Below, in pieces: positions 1 to 7,311 of a stretch of DNA of 9,796 bases. The stretch covers positions 1 to 9,796 of the forward strand of contig SFHH01000069.1 in NCBI GenBank assembly GCA_004555735.1, in the 5' to 3' direction. Position 1 is the stretch's first letter, and every line of letters begins with the position of its first letter. Origin of the DNA: Acidaminococcus fermentans. GTDB lineage: Bacteria > Bacillota_C > Negativicutes > Acidaminococcales > Acidaminococcaceae. Below the pieces are notes generated by a model. It was not told where the DNA came from. It saw nothing but the letters and a program-made list of their open reading frames with translations, and did not search any database. The translations under genes were made by a program, and so were the position numbers.

Positions 1-192
1 GTGCTTCCCGGATATTTGGCGATAGCCGATATGAACGGAATCATTTGTTTTCCGCCAGAAGATGCAGAAGAAATCATTCAAGGTGCTGAGGCAAAAGTCA
101 GGAGAGAAAGAAAAGCTTTGCAGCAGATAGAAAATGGATTTTTGCTTAAAGCTGAAATCAACAAAGTCCTCCATGCAAAAAAAATTTTATGA
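1..192 (+). CDS. RraA-like family protein, C-terminal fragment
   Basis: This is the last 63 codons of a gene that begins before the window; the frame is open at base 1, so the initial GTG is an internal valine rather than a start. The visible part, with PGYLAIADMNGIICFP followed by EDAEEIIQGAEAKVRRE, matches the C-terminal end of the RraA/HMG-aldolase-like fold: a PGD-type strand, an xADxxGV(I)xxxP turn, then a helix. Relatives include 4-hydroxy-4-methyl-2-oxoglutarate aldolases and oxaloacetate decarboxylases as well as the RNase E regulator RraA. The catalytic residues lie upstream and cannot be checked. The neighbouring HpcH-type aldolase starts 17 bp after the stop, which supports a metabolic role over an RNase regulator. 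The family call is fairly sure; the substrate is unknown. Confidence 0.75.
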   Translation: MLPGYLAIADMNGIICFPPEDAEEIIQGAEAKVRRERKALQQIENGFLLKAEINKVLHAKKIL

Positions 193-209
193 AAGAAAGG
201 ACGTAAATC

Positions 210-968
210 ATGGGTGTATTGGAACGGACGCGGGCCGGGTTGTGCAGCTTTGGTCTTAATCTATCGATTATGGACCCAGTGCTGTTGGAAATTGCTAAGG
301 CCGCCGGGTATGATTTTGTTCGCCTGGATTGTGAACATATATTGTTTGAGAACAGAATCGTATCTGAAATGCTTCGGATCGGTCAACTGTTGGATTTGGA
401 TGTGCAGGTAAGAGTGCCGGATATAACAGGGGTTGCAGCATTATTGGATAATGGAGCACAGGGCATCATGGTACCTCACATTGAGAGCAGAGAGGAAGTA
501 TGGAATGCAGAAAAGGCAGTGAAATATCCACCGGAAGGGGAACGGGGACTTACTGGTGCTGCCCGTGTCCTGGGATATGGCCGTCAGAATGTGGCAGTTT
601 ATCAGAAAGAAGCCAATAAAAAAACAGCTTTGATTGTCCAGATCGAGAGCAGAAAAGGCATAGAAAATATTGAAGAAATCCTGCAACAGCCTGGGTTGGA
701 TATGGTGGCTACTGGGCGCAATGATCTTTCTCAATCATTGGGGATCCCTGGAAAAAAGAACGATCCATCTGTACTGGAGACGGAAAATTTCATCATCCGC
801 AAGACTCTGGAATATGGAAAAATCCCTACCATCCTCTGTAAAAGTAAAAAACGGTTTCAAGAACTTTATGACAAAGGAGTACGGTGTTTCACTCTTGAGA
901 GAGACGACCTTTTGTTGAAAAAAGCAGCAGAAAAACAGTTGGATATGATGAAGGAGAGCTTAAAATGA
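210..968 (+). CDS. HpcH/HpaI-type class II aldolase / citrate lyase family protein
   Basis: A 252-residue cytoplasmic enzyme of the HpcH/HpaI family. Known members are divalent-metal pyruvate aldolases that reversibly cleave 4-hydroxy-2-oxo acids to pyruvate and an aldehyde. By analogy with HpcH, the key residues are present: D40-x-E42-H43 (catalytic histidine), R68 in QVRVP, E146 in VQIES and D172 in GRNDLSQSLGIPG, the last two being metal ligands. The glycine-rich GAQGIMVPHIES stretch (82-93) and KYPPEGERG (105-113) are also typical. Length is normal for the family. The ATG at 210 follows an AGAAAGGA-like ribosome site. The stop overlaps the next start by 4 bp (ATGA), so translation is probably coupled to the TRAP permease. 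The exact substrate cannot be read from the sequence; 2,4-dihydroxyhept-2-enedioate or a 2-keto-3-deoxy sugar acid are typical for the family. Confidence 0.88.
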   Translation: MGVLERTRAGLCSFGLNLSIMDPVLLEIAKAAGYDFVRLDCEHILFENRIVSEMLRIGQLLDLDVQVRVPDITGVAALLDNGAQGIMVPHIESREEVWNAEKAVKYPPEGERGLTGAARVLGYGRQNVAVYQKEANKKTALIVQIESRKGIENIEEILQQPGLDMVATGRNDLSQSLGIPGKKNDPSVLETENFIIRKTLEYGKIPTILCKSKKRFQELYDKGVRCFTLERDDLLLKKAAEKQLDMMKESLK

Positions 969-2320
969 CTATTGGAATCGGGATTTGGGCATTTTTGGCT
1001 TATATTGGATTTATTTTATTTTGGAACTTGATCATTAAACGAAAACTTGCAGAAGCGATGATGTTTGCCTGGCTAATCGTTTGCTTATTCCATGGATTTG
1101 CTGCTCCTGATGCCCTTTGGAAATCATTCCTGGCAGGCACACGCACCTCCTCCTGTCTGTCTCCCATTTTATTTGTTGGGATGGCTGCGCTGATGGAAGA
1201 AACGCAGATCATTGGAAGGCTGATAGATATCTTGAATTCTCTTTTGGGAAGATTGAAAGGCGGTCCTGCCTATATTTCCGTTTTAGCCAGTGCATTGATG
1301 GGATTGATTTCCGGTTCTACGGCAGCCAATGCAGCCACCGTAGGCAGCATCACCATTCCATGGATGATGGAAACCGGGTGGGGTAAGGATCAGGCAGCAA
1401 TCATGAATTCTGGAAGTGCTGGATTGGGTGTTTCCTTGCCTCCCAGTACGTCTATGTTCCTGATGCTGGGATTTGCTGATGTAGCGGCTTACGTAACAAC
1501 GGGGGAAGTCTATTTGACCGTTCTTACAACAGGCTGTTATGGAATATTGTACCGGCTGTTGGTTACGCATTTCTATATTCGAAAATATCATATTGAAGCG
1601 CTGGCAGAGGAGCAGGTTCCTTCGTTTCGAAAAACCATACAGGAAAAATGGAGTTCCTTGATTATTTTTGTAGGTGTGATGATTCCGTTGTTCTTGACTA
1701 CCGGTCCTGTAGCTGTTTTTTTAAGAAAGAGTGCTTTTGGTGCGAGAGGCGTTAAAGCCATTGATATTATTATTTGGGTACCGGTATTGATCATCCTGGG
1801 GGTTTTATTTGAAGGCAGAAAGTATTTACCGAAAAGTAAACAGGGATGGATAAAATTTTGTGGAACTCTGTCCAAAAAATTTTTTAATGTTGCCCCAATT
1901 ATTATGTTTGCAATGTGCGGATCTGAAGCCTTGAGTTCTATTGGATTTGGCAGAGATGTATCTATTTTCATGGGGGAATTGGGGTTATCACGGGTCCTGA
2001 CGATAGTGTTGGTCGCAGTTCTCGTAGAATGTGTGGTAGGTCCGTTAAATGCATCAGCAGCAACTATGGCATTGGGGCCAGTATGTTTTTTGTGCTTGAA
2101 AAATGTAGGTGTACCTCCTGCGGTGGCAGTTGCTGTGTTTTTGATGCTGGTATCCAATCAAGGTGCCATTCCACCCAGTTCTTCTGCCATTTATATTTCA
2201 TGCGGAATCTCTGGCAGTGATGTAACGGAAACTTTTTCCACGTTACTATTCCATTATGCCATTCCCATTGCTTGTATTGCAGTCTTGATTGCTTTAGGAA
2301 TTTTACCAGTTTTGGCATAA
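965..2320 (+). CDS. TRAP-type transporter large permease (DctM-like)
   Basis: A 451-residue, very hydrophobic protein with about 11-12 predicted membrane segments. It resembles the DctM large subunit of tripartite ATP-independent periplasmic transporters, which use an ion gradient to import organic acids delivered by a binding protein. The two inverted half-repeats are recognisable. The first holds GLISGSTAANAATVGSITIP (113-132) and SLPPST (157-162). The second holds GPLNASAATMALGP (359-372) and NQGAIPPSSS (398-407). Length fits DctM (about 430). It overlaps the aldolase gene by 4 bp and is followed 14 bp later by a tiny membrane protein. No binding protein lies in the window; it may be upstream. 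The likely cargo is the substrate of the adjacent aldolases (inference). The gene is clearly AT-richer than the transporters further downstream. A divergent ion:organic-acid carrier outside TRAP is the main alternative. Confidence 0.78.
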   Translation: MTIGIGIWAFLAYIGFILFWNLIIKRKLAEAMMFAWLIVCLFHGFAAPDALWKSFLAGTRTSSCLSPILFVGMAALMEETQIIGRLIDILNSLLGRLKGGPAYISVLASALMGLISGSTAANAATVGSITIPWMMETGWGKDQAAIMNSGSAGLGVSLPPSTSMFLMLGFADVAAYVTTGEVYLTVLTTGCYGILYRLLVTHFYIRKYHIEALAEEQVPSFRKTIQEKWSSLIIFVGVMIPLFLTTGPVAVFLRKSAFGARGVKAIDIIIWVPVLIILGVLFEGRKYLPKSKQGWIKFCGTLSKKFFNVAPIIMFAMCGSEALSSIGFGRDVSIFMGELGLSRVLTIVLVAVLVECVVGPLNASAATMALGPVCFLCLKNVGVPPAVAVAVFLMLVSNQGAIPPSSSAIYISCGISGSDVTETFSTLLFHYAIPIACIAVLIALGILPVLA

Positions 2321-2334
2321 GAAAAGAGGCAGTT

Positions 2335-2580
2335 ATGCAAAAAATCAATTCATTGTTAGATATTTGTTTTTATGTTTTCTTTACTTTGACATTTGGGTGT
2401 GCCGCATTTATAGTATTGGGCCAGGCAGTTGCTGTAATGACTATGAATGCAGAACTGGCTATATGGTGTAAAAAATTAATTGTTTTAAATGCTCGTCTGG
2501 GGGCGGGTGTATCCGTCACTACTTTGGTGATGGGCTATCTCCGTGGATGGATGAGCGGCAAAAAGAAAGAGAAGAGATAA
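2335..2580 (+). CDS. Small two-helix membrane protein, possible reduced TRAP small permease
   Basis: An 81-residue protein with two hydrophobic segments (about 8-35 and 48-68) and a strongly basic tail, GKKKEKR, that should sit in the cytoplasm. The frame is open back to an ATG at 2272, but that lies inside the permease gene. The ATG at 2335 is chosen because it follows an AAAGAGGC ribosome site and leaves a 14-bp gap after the permease stop. Position directly behind a DctM-like gene suggests the accessory subunit (DctQ-like), but DctQ usually has about 150-180 residues and four helices and often precedes DctM. This would be a half-sized version. I recognise no diagnostic motif, so the TRAP assignment rests on context and topology. 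Confidence 0.6.
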   Translation: MQKINSLLDICFYVFFTLTFGCAAFIVLGQAVAVMTMNAELAIWCKKLIVLNARLGAGVSVTTLVMGYLRGWMSGKKKEKR

Positions 2581-2626
2581 ACATTTAGCTATGAAGTGAG
2601 TCAATTGTAGTTTGGCTTTAATACTG

Positions 2627-2695
2627 AACTTTTGATATTTAAGTCCCAAAAAATCAGCTAAAATACAACTTTTCTTGACTTAAAAATCAAAAGTT
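2627..2695. repeat. 19-bp inverted repeat, 31-nt spacer, around a promoter
   Basis: The left arm AACTTTTGATATTTAAGTC (2627-2645) and the right arm GACTTAAAAATCAAAAGTT (2677-2695) are reverse complements at 18 of 19 positions. The 31-nt spacer is AT-rich. The right arm covers most of the -35 box and the -35/-10 spacer of the promoter for the ATPase gene, so a protein bound to both arms could block transcription. The half-sequence AACTTTT also recurs inside the spacer at 2667-2673. It could instead be a transcript hairpin or a remnant of a mobile repeat. It has no GC-rich stem with a U-run, so it is a poor terminator. Confidence 0.7.
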
Positions 2696-2703
2696 GATAT
2701 GCT
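2675..2703 (+). promoter_or_regulatory. Sigma-70-type promoter of the AAA ATPase gene
   Basis: TTGACT (2675-2680), a 17-bp spacer, then TATGCT (2698-2703): five of six and four of six matches to the housekeeping consensus at ideal spacing. Transcription would start near 2710, leaving a leader of about 20 nt with AGGGGGG just before the ATG at 2729. The ATG at 2699 lies inside the -10 box, which argues against its use as a start. The promoter overlaps the right arm of the 19-bp inverted repeat, pointing to operator control. Confidence 0.62.
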
Positions 2704-2728
2704 TCTCTATAAAAAGGGGGGTATATCT

Positions 2729-4030
2729 ATGCGGAGAATAATATTTGATGCTTTGAAAAAATGGAAGGAAAATCCGCATCGTCTGCCACTGTTGATCAGC
2801 GGGGCGCGGCAGGTGGGAAAGACTTATATCCTTCGGGAATTTGCGTCTGCCTGTTATCCGTCCGTAGTATATATCAATCTGGAAACCAATCGGCGGGCAG
2901 CGGACTGCTTTTCAGAGAATATTTCGCCTCGGATGCTGCTACCCTATCTGGAAGCAGTGACCGGACAAAAAGTCATTCCGGGAAAAACCCTGCTGATCCT
3001 GGATGAAATCCAATCCACGGAACGGGCTCTAACCTCCTTGAAATATTTTGCAGAGGAAGCTCCGGAATTCCATGTGGCAGCAGCCGGCAGCCTGCTAGGA
3101 GTGGCGCTCAACCGGAAAAAATTTTCTTTCCCGGTGGGAAAGGTGGAAACCCTCCAGATGTTTCCCCTGAACTTTGAAGAATTTCTTTGGGCCAGGGGAA
3201 AAGAACTGTTGGCAGCTGCTATCCGAAAGGCGTACGAAGACAGGGAACCTCTTCCAACTGCACTGCATGAAGAAGCCATACGTCTGTACCGAGAATATTT
3301 GGTAATTGGGGGGATGCCCAGTGTCATCAATGCATTTTTAGCAAACCATTCTTTTTTGGATATTCCCCAGGTACAGCAGGAGATCTTGGACAATTACACA
3401 GCGGACATGGTCAAATATGCTTTCCCCTCGGAAACCGTAAAAATCCGGGCTTGCTATCAGTCTCTGCCTGTACAGCTGGCAAAAGAAAACAAGAAATTTC
3501 AATATAAGGTTGTACAGCGGGGGGGAACCGCTGCTATTTTCGGAGCTCCCATTGAATGGCTCAGCCAGGCAGGCATTGTCCTGCGTTGCCGGAGACTGCA
3601 GCATGCTGCAGAACCGCTGGCTGCTTATGTGGATCTATCCGCCTTCAAGCTATATAGCAGTGATGTCGGGTTGCTTGCCATGCAGTCTGGAATGTCCCAG
3701 GAAACCATTTTGTCCGGGACAGGCAATCTGTTTATGGGAGCGATGACGGAGAATTATGTGGCCCAGCAGTTTGTCTCATTGGGGTTGCCTCTTTACTATT
3801 GGGAAAGTAAAAGTACTGCAGAATTGGACTTTGTGTTCCCTGTGGGTGCTAAAACCTATGGCGTAGAAGTGAAAAAAGGAGAACATATCCGTTCCCGGAG
3901 CTTGGGTGTATTCCGGCAACAGGAAAATCCGACCGGTGTAATGCGGTTTTCCTTGAAGAATTTTGGCTTTGAAAACGGCATTTTGTCCATTCCGTTGTAT
4001 GCTGCGTTTTGTTTGCCAGAAGGACTGTAA
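2729..4030 (+). CDS. Stand-alone AAA ATPase with C-terminal DUF4143 domain
   Basis: A 433-residue predicted ATPase of the AAA_14/DUF4143 type; the role of these proteins in the cell is largely unknown. Walker A is GARQVGKT (25-32), Walker B is LLILDEIQ (88-95, D92/E93), and a sensor-like AAAGS lies at 117-121. FPLNFEEFLWARG (145-157) and YLVIGGMPSVI (190-200) are typical of the family. The C-terminal DUF4143 part holds E341, E359, AELD (364-367) and VEVKK (379-383), an ordering like a PD-(D/E)xK nuclease core, so a nuclease-like fold is plausible but activity is unproven. The frame opens at 2699, but the ATG at 2729 is preferred for its AGGGGGG ribosome site 7 nt upstream. The gene appears monocistronic, with no antitoxin-like partner. 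Base composition is intermediate between its flanks. Length is normal and all key motifs are intact. Confidence 0.88.
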   Translation: MRRIIFDALKKWKENPHRLPLLISGARQVGKTYILREFASACYPSVVYINLETNRRAADCFSENISPRMLLPYLEAVTGQKVIPGKTLLILDEIQSTERALTSLKYFAEEAPEFHVAAAGSLLGVALNRKKFSFPVGKVETLQMFPLNFEEFLWARGKELLAAAIRKAYEDREPLPTALHEEAIRLYREYLVIGGMPSVINAFLANHSFLDIPQVQQEILDNYTADMVKYAFPSETVKIRACYQSLPVQLAKENKKFQYKVVQRGGTAAIFGAPIEWLSQAGIVLRCRRLQHAAEPLAAYVDLSAFKLYSSDVGLLAMQSGMSQETILSGTGNLFMGAMTENYVAQQFVSLGLPLYYWESKSTAELDFVFPVGAKTYGVEVKKGEHIRSRSLGVFRQQENPTGVMRFSLKNFGFENGILSIPLYAAFCLPEGL

Positions 4031-4086
4031 GCACAGAAGAGCGCGGTGAAAAAGATAAGCTGCTGGAAGTTTGGCACTATATTATA

Positions 4087-4120
4087 AAAAGCACCACAGG
4101 ATTTTTTCCTGGGTGCTTTT
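4087..4120. terminator. Bidirectional rho-independent terminator between convergent genes
   Basis: A strong hairpin: AAAAGCACC pairs with GGTGCTTTT, continued by CAGGA/TCCTG across one bulged base, with a short T-rich loop. It sits 56 nt after the ATPase stop and 14 nt after the stop of the minus-strand symporter. On the minus strand the stem ends in a run TTTTTATAAT; on the plus strand in TTTTCCTATTT. It therefore serves both converging genes. Confidence 0.88.
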
Positions 4121-4134
4121 CCTATTTGATACTA

Positions 4135-5631
4135 TCATTTTGCTCGGCTTGCCATGTTTTTTCTGCCCTTTCTGGCGGTACACCAGAAGATCCATACCAA
4201 AAACAGAAATGCCAAGGCCAGCCATTTGGTGAGTACGTCCCCGCCCTGCTTGGCGAACAGATCGTCGTAGCCTTTCAGGTAGACGGCCAGGATCACCAGG
4301 GGCAGACCATAGGTATAATAGAACTTCCAACCGGCAGACAAGCTCCGGCCGGCTCCCTGGTTCACTTCTCCTAGGAAGTTTTCCCAGCCCCAGCCGTTCT
4401 TCCGGGTGCAGAAAAGCACGAAGGTCAGGCCTCCCAGGGGCAGCAGGTTGTTGGAAACGATGAAGTCTTCCAGATCGAGGACACCAGTTCCTGGACCCAA
4501 GGGCTGGAAGCCGCTCCACAGGTTAAAGCCCAGGACACAGGGGATGCTCCCCAGGGCGATGAGGGCGAACACGAACCAGGCAGCTTTGGGCCGGTCCCAG
4601 CCCAGCAGCTCTCGGAAACAGGCGATGATGCTTTCCATCACTGCAATGACTGTGGAAAGGGCGGCAAAGGAGAGGAACACAAAGAACAGGCTGCCCCAGA
4701 TCCGTCCTCCTGGCATCAGGGTGAACAGGTTGGGAATGGTCAGGAAAATCAGGGAGGGTCCGGCATCCGGCTGGATCCCATAGGCAAAGCAGGCGGGGAT
4801 GATGATGAAGCCGCTCATGAGCGCCACAAAGGTATCCAGGGCGGTGATGGTCAGGGCTTCTCCCGGCAGGCTCCGTTTTTTGTCCATATAGGAAGCAAAG
4901 ATCATCATGGCCCCGTTGCCGGCACTGAGAGTGAAGAAAGCCTGGCTCATGGCGGCGTAGATCACATTTCCCCAGCCTAATTTTTCCAGGGAAGCAAAAT
5001 CAGGAATCAGGTAGAAGGCAATGCCTTTTTCCGCTCCCGGCAGGAAAATGGAATGGACGGCTAGGATGATCATCAGGAGCAGCAGAGCGCTCATCATCAC
5101 CTTGGTGATCCGTTCGATGCCCTTTTCCAGGCCCATATAGCAGACCAGGAACCCCAGGAGACAGGAAAGGAAGGTCCAGGAACCCATGGAAAGGGGCTGA
5201 GCCAGCATATCTTGGAAAGTGGCCTGGATGAAGGACGGGGACTGTTCCACAAAGGTCCCTTTCAGGTGGAGCCAGCAATAGTTCAGCATCCACCCGGTGA
5301 CAGTGGTGTAATAGAGCAGCAACAGGATGACCCCGGCAATGCCGATGTATTTTAAATGAGACCAGCGGCTGCCGGCAGGAGCCAGCCTGTCAAAGCAGCG
5401 GGCCACACTCTGGCGGCTGCTCCTGCCCAGAGCAAATTCGCACAGGAGCACTGGGATTCCTAGGAGCAGCAGGAAGAGCAGATACAGGAGGATGAAGGCG
5501 GCCCCTCCGTACTGGCCGCACAGATAGGGGAACTTCCATACATTGCCGATGCCGATGGCACAGCCGGCGCTGACTAGGATGAACCCCAGACGGGATTGGA
5601 AGGAATCACGGGTGCTTTGCTGGTCTGACAT
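4135..5631 (-). CDS. SNF/NSS-family sodium:amino-acid symporter (paralog A, pocket Asn239)
   Basis: A 498-residue LeuT-fold transporter of the neurotransmitter:sodium symporter family, about 12 membrane helices. TM1 carries SAGCAIGIGNVWKFPY (21-36), where the unwound segment binds substrate and sodium in LeuT. TM6 is AFFTLSAGNGAMM (231-243); S236 and T234 match the LeuT sodium/substrate residues S256 and T254. TM8 has AALST (323-327), whose hydroxyls correspond to the Na2 site. D266 in TALDT (TM7) fits the acidic residue that replaces chloride in bacterial members. N239 aligns with LeuT F259, a side-chain pocket residue, and is unusual for being polar. The start ATG follows GTGAGGTAG. The paralog at 5761-7236 lies upstream on the same strand, but a terminator lies between them, so transcription is likely separate from an AT-rich leader (5632-5700). 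The substrate is probably an amino acid or aromatic amine; identity unknown. Confidence 0.9.
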   Translation of the reverse strand: MSDQQSTRDSFQSRLGFILVSAGCAIGIGNVWKFPYLCGQYGGAAFILLYLLFLLLLGIPVLLCEFALGRSSRQSVARCFDRLAPAGSRWSHLKYIGIAGVILLLLYYTTVTGWMLNYCWLHLKGTFVEQSPSFIQATFQDMLAQPLSMGSWTFLSCLLGFLVCYMGLEKGIERITKVMMSALLLLMIILAVHSIFLPGAEKGIAFYLIPDFASLEKLGWGNVIYAAMSQAFFTLSAGNGAMMIFASYMDKKRSLPGEALTITALDTFVALMSGFIIIPACFAYGIQPDAGPSLIFLTIPNLFTLMPGGRIWGSLFFVFLSFAALSTVIAVMESIIACFRELLGWDRPKAAWFVFALIALGSIPCVLGFNLWSGFQPLGPGTGVLDLEDFIVSNNLLPLGGLTFVLFCTRKNGWGWENFLGEVNQGAGRSLSAGWKFYYTYGLPLVILAVYLKGYDDLFAKQGGDVLTKWLALAFLFLVWIFWCTARKGRKNMASRAK

Positions 5632-5702
5632 AAGTTCTACCTCACTTCTATGCTACGAATGATTAATATGTTACAATATTACACTAAAAACCCAAAGAAT
5701 GC

Positions 5703-5754
5703 AAAAAATGCTGTGGACGACTGGATGGCTGAAAAAACCGTCTGTGTCCACAGC
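5703..5754 (-). terminator. Rho-independent terminator of symporter paralog B
   Basis: GCTGTGGAC (5710-5718) and GTCCACAGC (5746-5754) form a perfect 9-bp outer stem with a partly pairing interior. On the minus strand the stem is followed by CATTTTTTGC. It lies 6 nt beyond the stop of the upstream symporter and insulates it from the second symporter gene. Confidence 0.82.
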
Positions 5755-5760
5755 TGTATC

Positions 5761-7236
5761 TTACTGTGCTTTTTTCCTGCTGGTGGTATAGAAGATGAAG
5801 CCCAGGAATAGAAAGGCCAGGACCAGCCATTTGGCCAGCACCACCGGTCCTTGTTTGCTGAACATATCGTAGTACCCCTTCAAGTAGATGGTGATGATCA
5901 GCAGGGGCAAGATATACAGCAGATAACTGTGGAGTGAAGCCGGCAGGTTCCGGCCTTCCCCGTCGTTGGCTTCTGCCAGGAAGTGTTGCCAGCCCCAGCC
6001 GTTCTTTTTGGTGCAGAACAGCACAAAGGCCAGGCTCCCCAGAGGCAGCAGGTTGTTGGAGACGATGAAATCTTCCAGGTCCAGGATGGAAGAACCGGGG
6101 CCCAGGGGCTGGAAGCCGCTCCACAGGTTGAAGCCCAGGACGCAGGGGATGCTCAGGAGGACGATGGCCAGCCCATTGACGGCCACGCTCTTTTTTCGGC
6201 TCCAGCCGTACAGGTTCATACCGAAGGCCAGGATGTTTTCGAACACGGCGATGACGGTGGACAGGGCGGCGAAGGACAAGAAGATGAAGAACAGCATGCC
6301 CCAGAACCGGCCCCCCGGCATCTGGACGAACAGGTTGGGGATGGTGAGGAAAATCAGGGACGGACCGGCATCCGGCTGGATCCCGAAGGCGAAGCAGGCG
6401 GGGATGATGATGAACCCGGCCATGAGAGCCACAAAGGTATCCAGGGCGGTGATGGTGGACGCTTCTCCGAATAAGCTCCGCCCATGGGGCAGGTAGGCTC
6501 CGAAGATCAGCATGGCCCCGATTCCGATGGACAGGGTGAAGAAAGCCTGGCTCATGGCGGCGTAAATCACATTCCCCCAGCCCAGTTTTTCCAGGGCGGC
6601 GAAATTGGGCACCAGATAGAACTCGATCCCTTTTCCCGCTCCTTCCAGGAACAGGGAATGGGCAGCCAGGACAATCATCAGGAGCAGCAGGGCGCTCATC
6701 ATCCATTTGGTGATCCGTTCCACGCCGTTTTGGATCCCCAGATAGCATACGGCAAAGCCCAGGAGGCAGGTGAGCACCATCCAGAACAGCAGGTTAGCCG
6801 GATCTTGGAGCATGGCTCCGAAGGTGGCGGTGATGAACTGGGTGGAAGCCCCCACAAAAGTCCCTTTGATGTGGAGCCAGCAATAGTACAGCATCCAGCC
6901 GGTGACGGTGGTGTAGTACATCATCAGCATGTAACAGCCCACGATGCTGATGGCTTTCAACCGATGCCAGCAGGTGCCGGGAGGCTCCAGGGCCTCGAAG
7001 CTTTTGGCGGCGCTGCAGCGGCTGCCTCGGCCGATGGCGAATTCGCAGACCATCACCGGGATGCCCATGATCAGGAGGAATACCAGATAGATCAAGATGA
7101 AGGCAGCCCCGCCGAACTGGCCGCACAGGTAGGGAAATTTCCACACATTCCCGATGCCGATGGCACAGCCGGCGCTGACCAGGATGAAGCCCAGTCGGGA
7201 ACTGAAAGATTCCGGAGAAACACCTTTCTCAGACAA
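5761..7236 (-). CDS. SNF/NSS-family sodium:amino-acid symporter (paralog B, pocket Ile239)
   Basis: A 491-residue LeuT-fold sodium symporter, roughly two-thirds identical to its neighbour at 4135-5631 and collinear without gaps for at least 290 residues. TM1 is identical (SAGCAIGIGNVWKFPY, 21-36). TM6 reads AFFTLSIGIGAML (231-243), with I237 and I239 where paralog A has Ala and Asn; position 239 corresponds to LeuT F259. The TM8 AALST motif and D266 are kept. The start is TTG at 7234-7236, placed 5 nt after GAGGTG; no in-frame ATG occurs near it, and the N-terminus MSEKG/ESFSSRLGF then lines up with paralog A. The leader has a perfect TATAAT. The protein should import a hydrophobic amino acid with sodium across the inner membrane, but the substrate is inference. 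Tandem duplication with later divergence is the simplest origin. Confidence 0.9.
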   Translation of the reverse strand: MSEKGVSPESFSSRLGFILVSAGCAIGIGNVWKFPYLCGQFGGAAFILIYLVFLLIMGIPVMVCEFAIGRGSRCSAAKSFEALEPPGTCWHRLKAISIVGCYMLMMYYTTVTGWMLYYCWLHIKGTFVGASTQFITATFGAMLQDPANLLFWMVLTCLLGFAVCYLGIQNGVERITKWMMSALLLLMIVLAAHSLFLEGAGKGIEFYLVPNFAALEKLGWGNVIYAAMSQAFFTLSIGIGAMLIFGAYLPHGRSLFGEASTITALDTFVALMAGFIIIPACFAFGIQPDAGPSLIFLTIPNLFVQMPGGRFWGMLFFIFLSFAALSTVIAVFENILAFGMNLYGWSRKKSVAVNGLAIVLLSIPCVLGFNLWSGFQPLGPGSSILDLEDFIVSNNLLPLGSLAFVLFCTKKNGWGWQHFLAEANDGEGRNLPASLHSYLLYILPLLIITIYLKGYYDMFSKQGPVVLAKWLVLAFLFLGFIFYTTSRKKAQ

Positions 7237-7241
7237 AAAAA

Positions 7242-7247
7242 CACCTC
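7242..7247 (-). promoter_or_regulatory. Ribosome binding site fixing a TTG start
   Basis: GAGGTG on the minus strand lies 5 nt before TTG (7236-7234). The only close ATG (7249-7247) overlaps this site and is out of frame. The TTG also gives an N-terminus collinear with the paralogous symporter, so it is the best start. Confidence 0.75.
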
Positions 7248-7282
7248 ATTTCAAAATGTGACAATTCAGTGATTTCTATTGT

Positions 7283-7311
7283 ATTATAGACTAGGGAAAG
7301 TTGCAAGAAAA
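7283..7311 (-). promoter_or_regulatory. Probable promoter of symporter paralog B
   Basis: On the minus strand a perfect TATAAT (7288-7283) lies about 47 bp before the TTG start. At 17-bp spacing the -35 position holds only TTTTCT (7311-7306), a weak match; a TTGCAA lies too close (12 bp) to serve. A transcription start near 7276 would leave a leader of about 40 nt. The -35 region overlaps the T-run of the weak hairpin ending the preceding gene. Confidence 0.5.

Noticed and set aside
2581..2695. Terminator of the TRAP operon
   Set aside because: The only hairpin is the AT-rich 19-bp inverted repeat with a 31-nt loop and no U-run; it fits an operator better.
2609..4075. AGTTTGGC occurs on both sides of the ATPase gene, a possible target-site duplication
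   Set aside because: An 8-bp match between two such flanks has a sizeable chance probability, and no inverted terminal repeats or integrase accompany it.
5632..5700. Promoter of symporter paralog A
   Set aside because: The stretch is AT-rich and surely holds promoter function, but several weak hexamer pairs compete and none is convincing enough to list.
5684..6748. Minus-strand open frame of 354 codons overlapping symporter paralog B
   Set aside because: It is a shifted frame of the symporter gene, full of Pro, Arg and His, and runs through its terminator.
6484..7272. Plus-strand open frame of 262 codons antisense to symporter paralog B
   Set aside because: It is rich in Gly, Gln, His and Glu, as expected from the complement of a membrane-protein gene, and a well-supported gene lies opposite.
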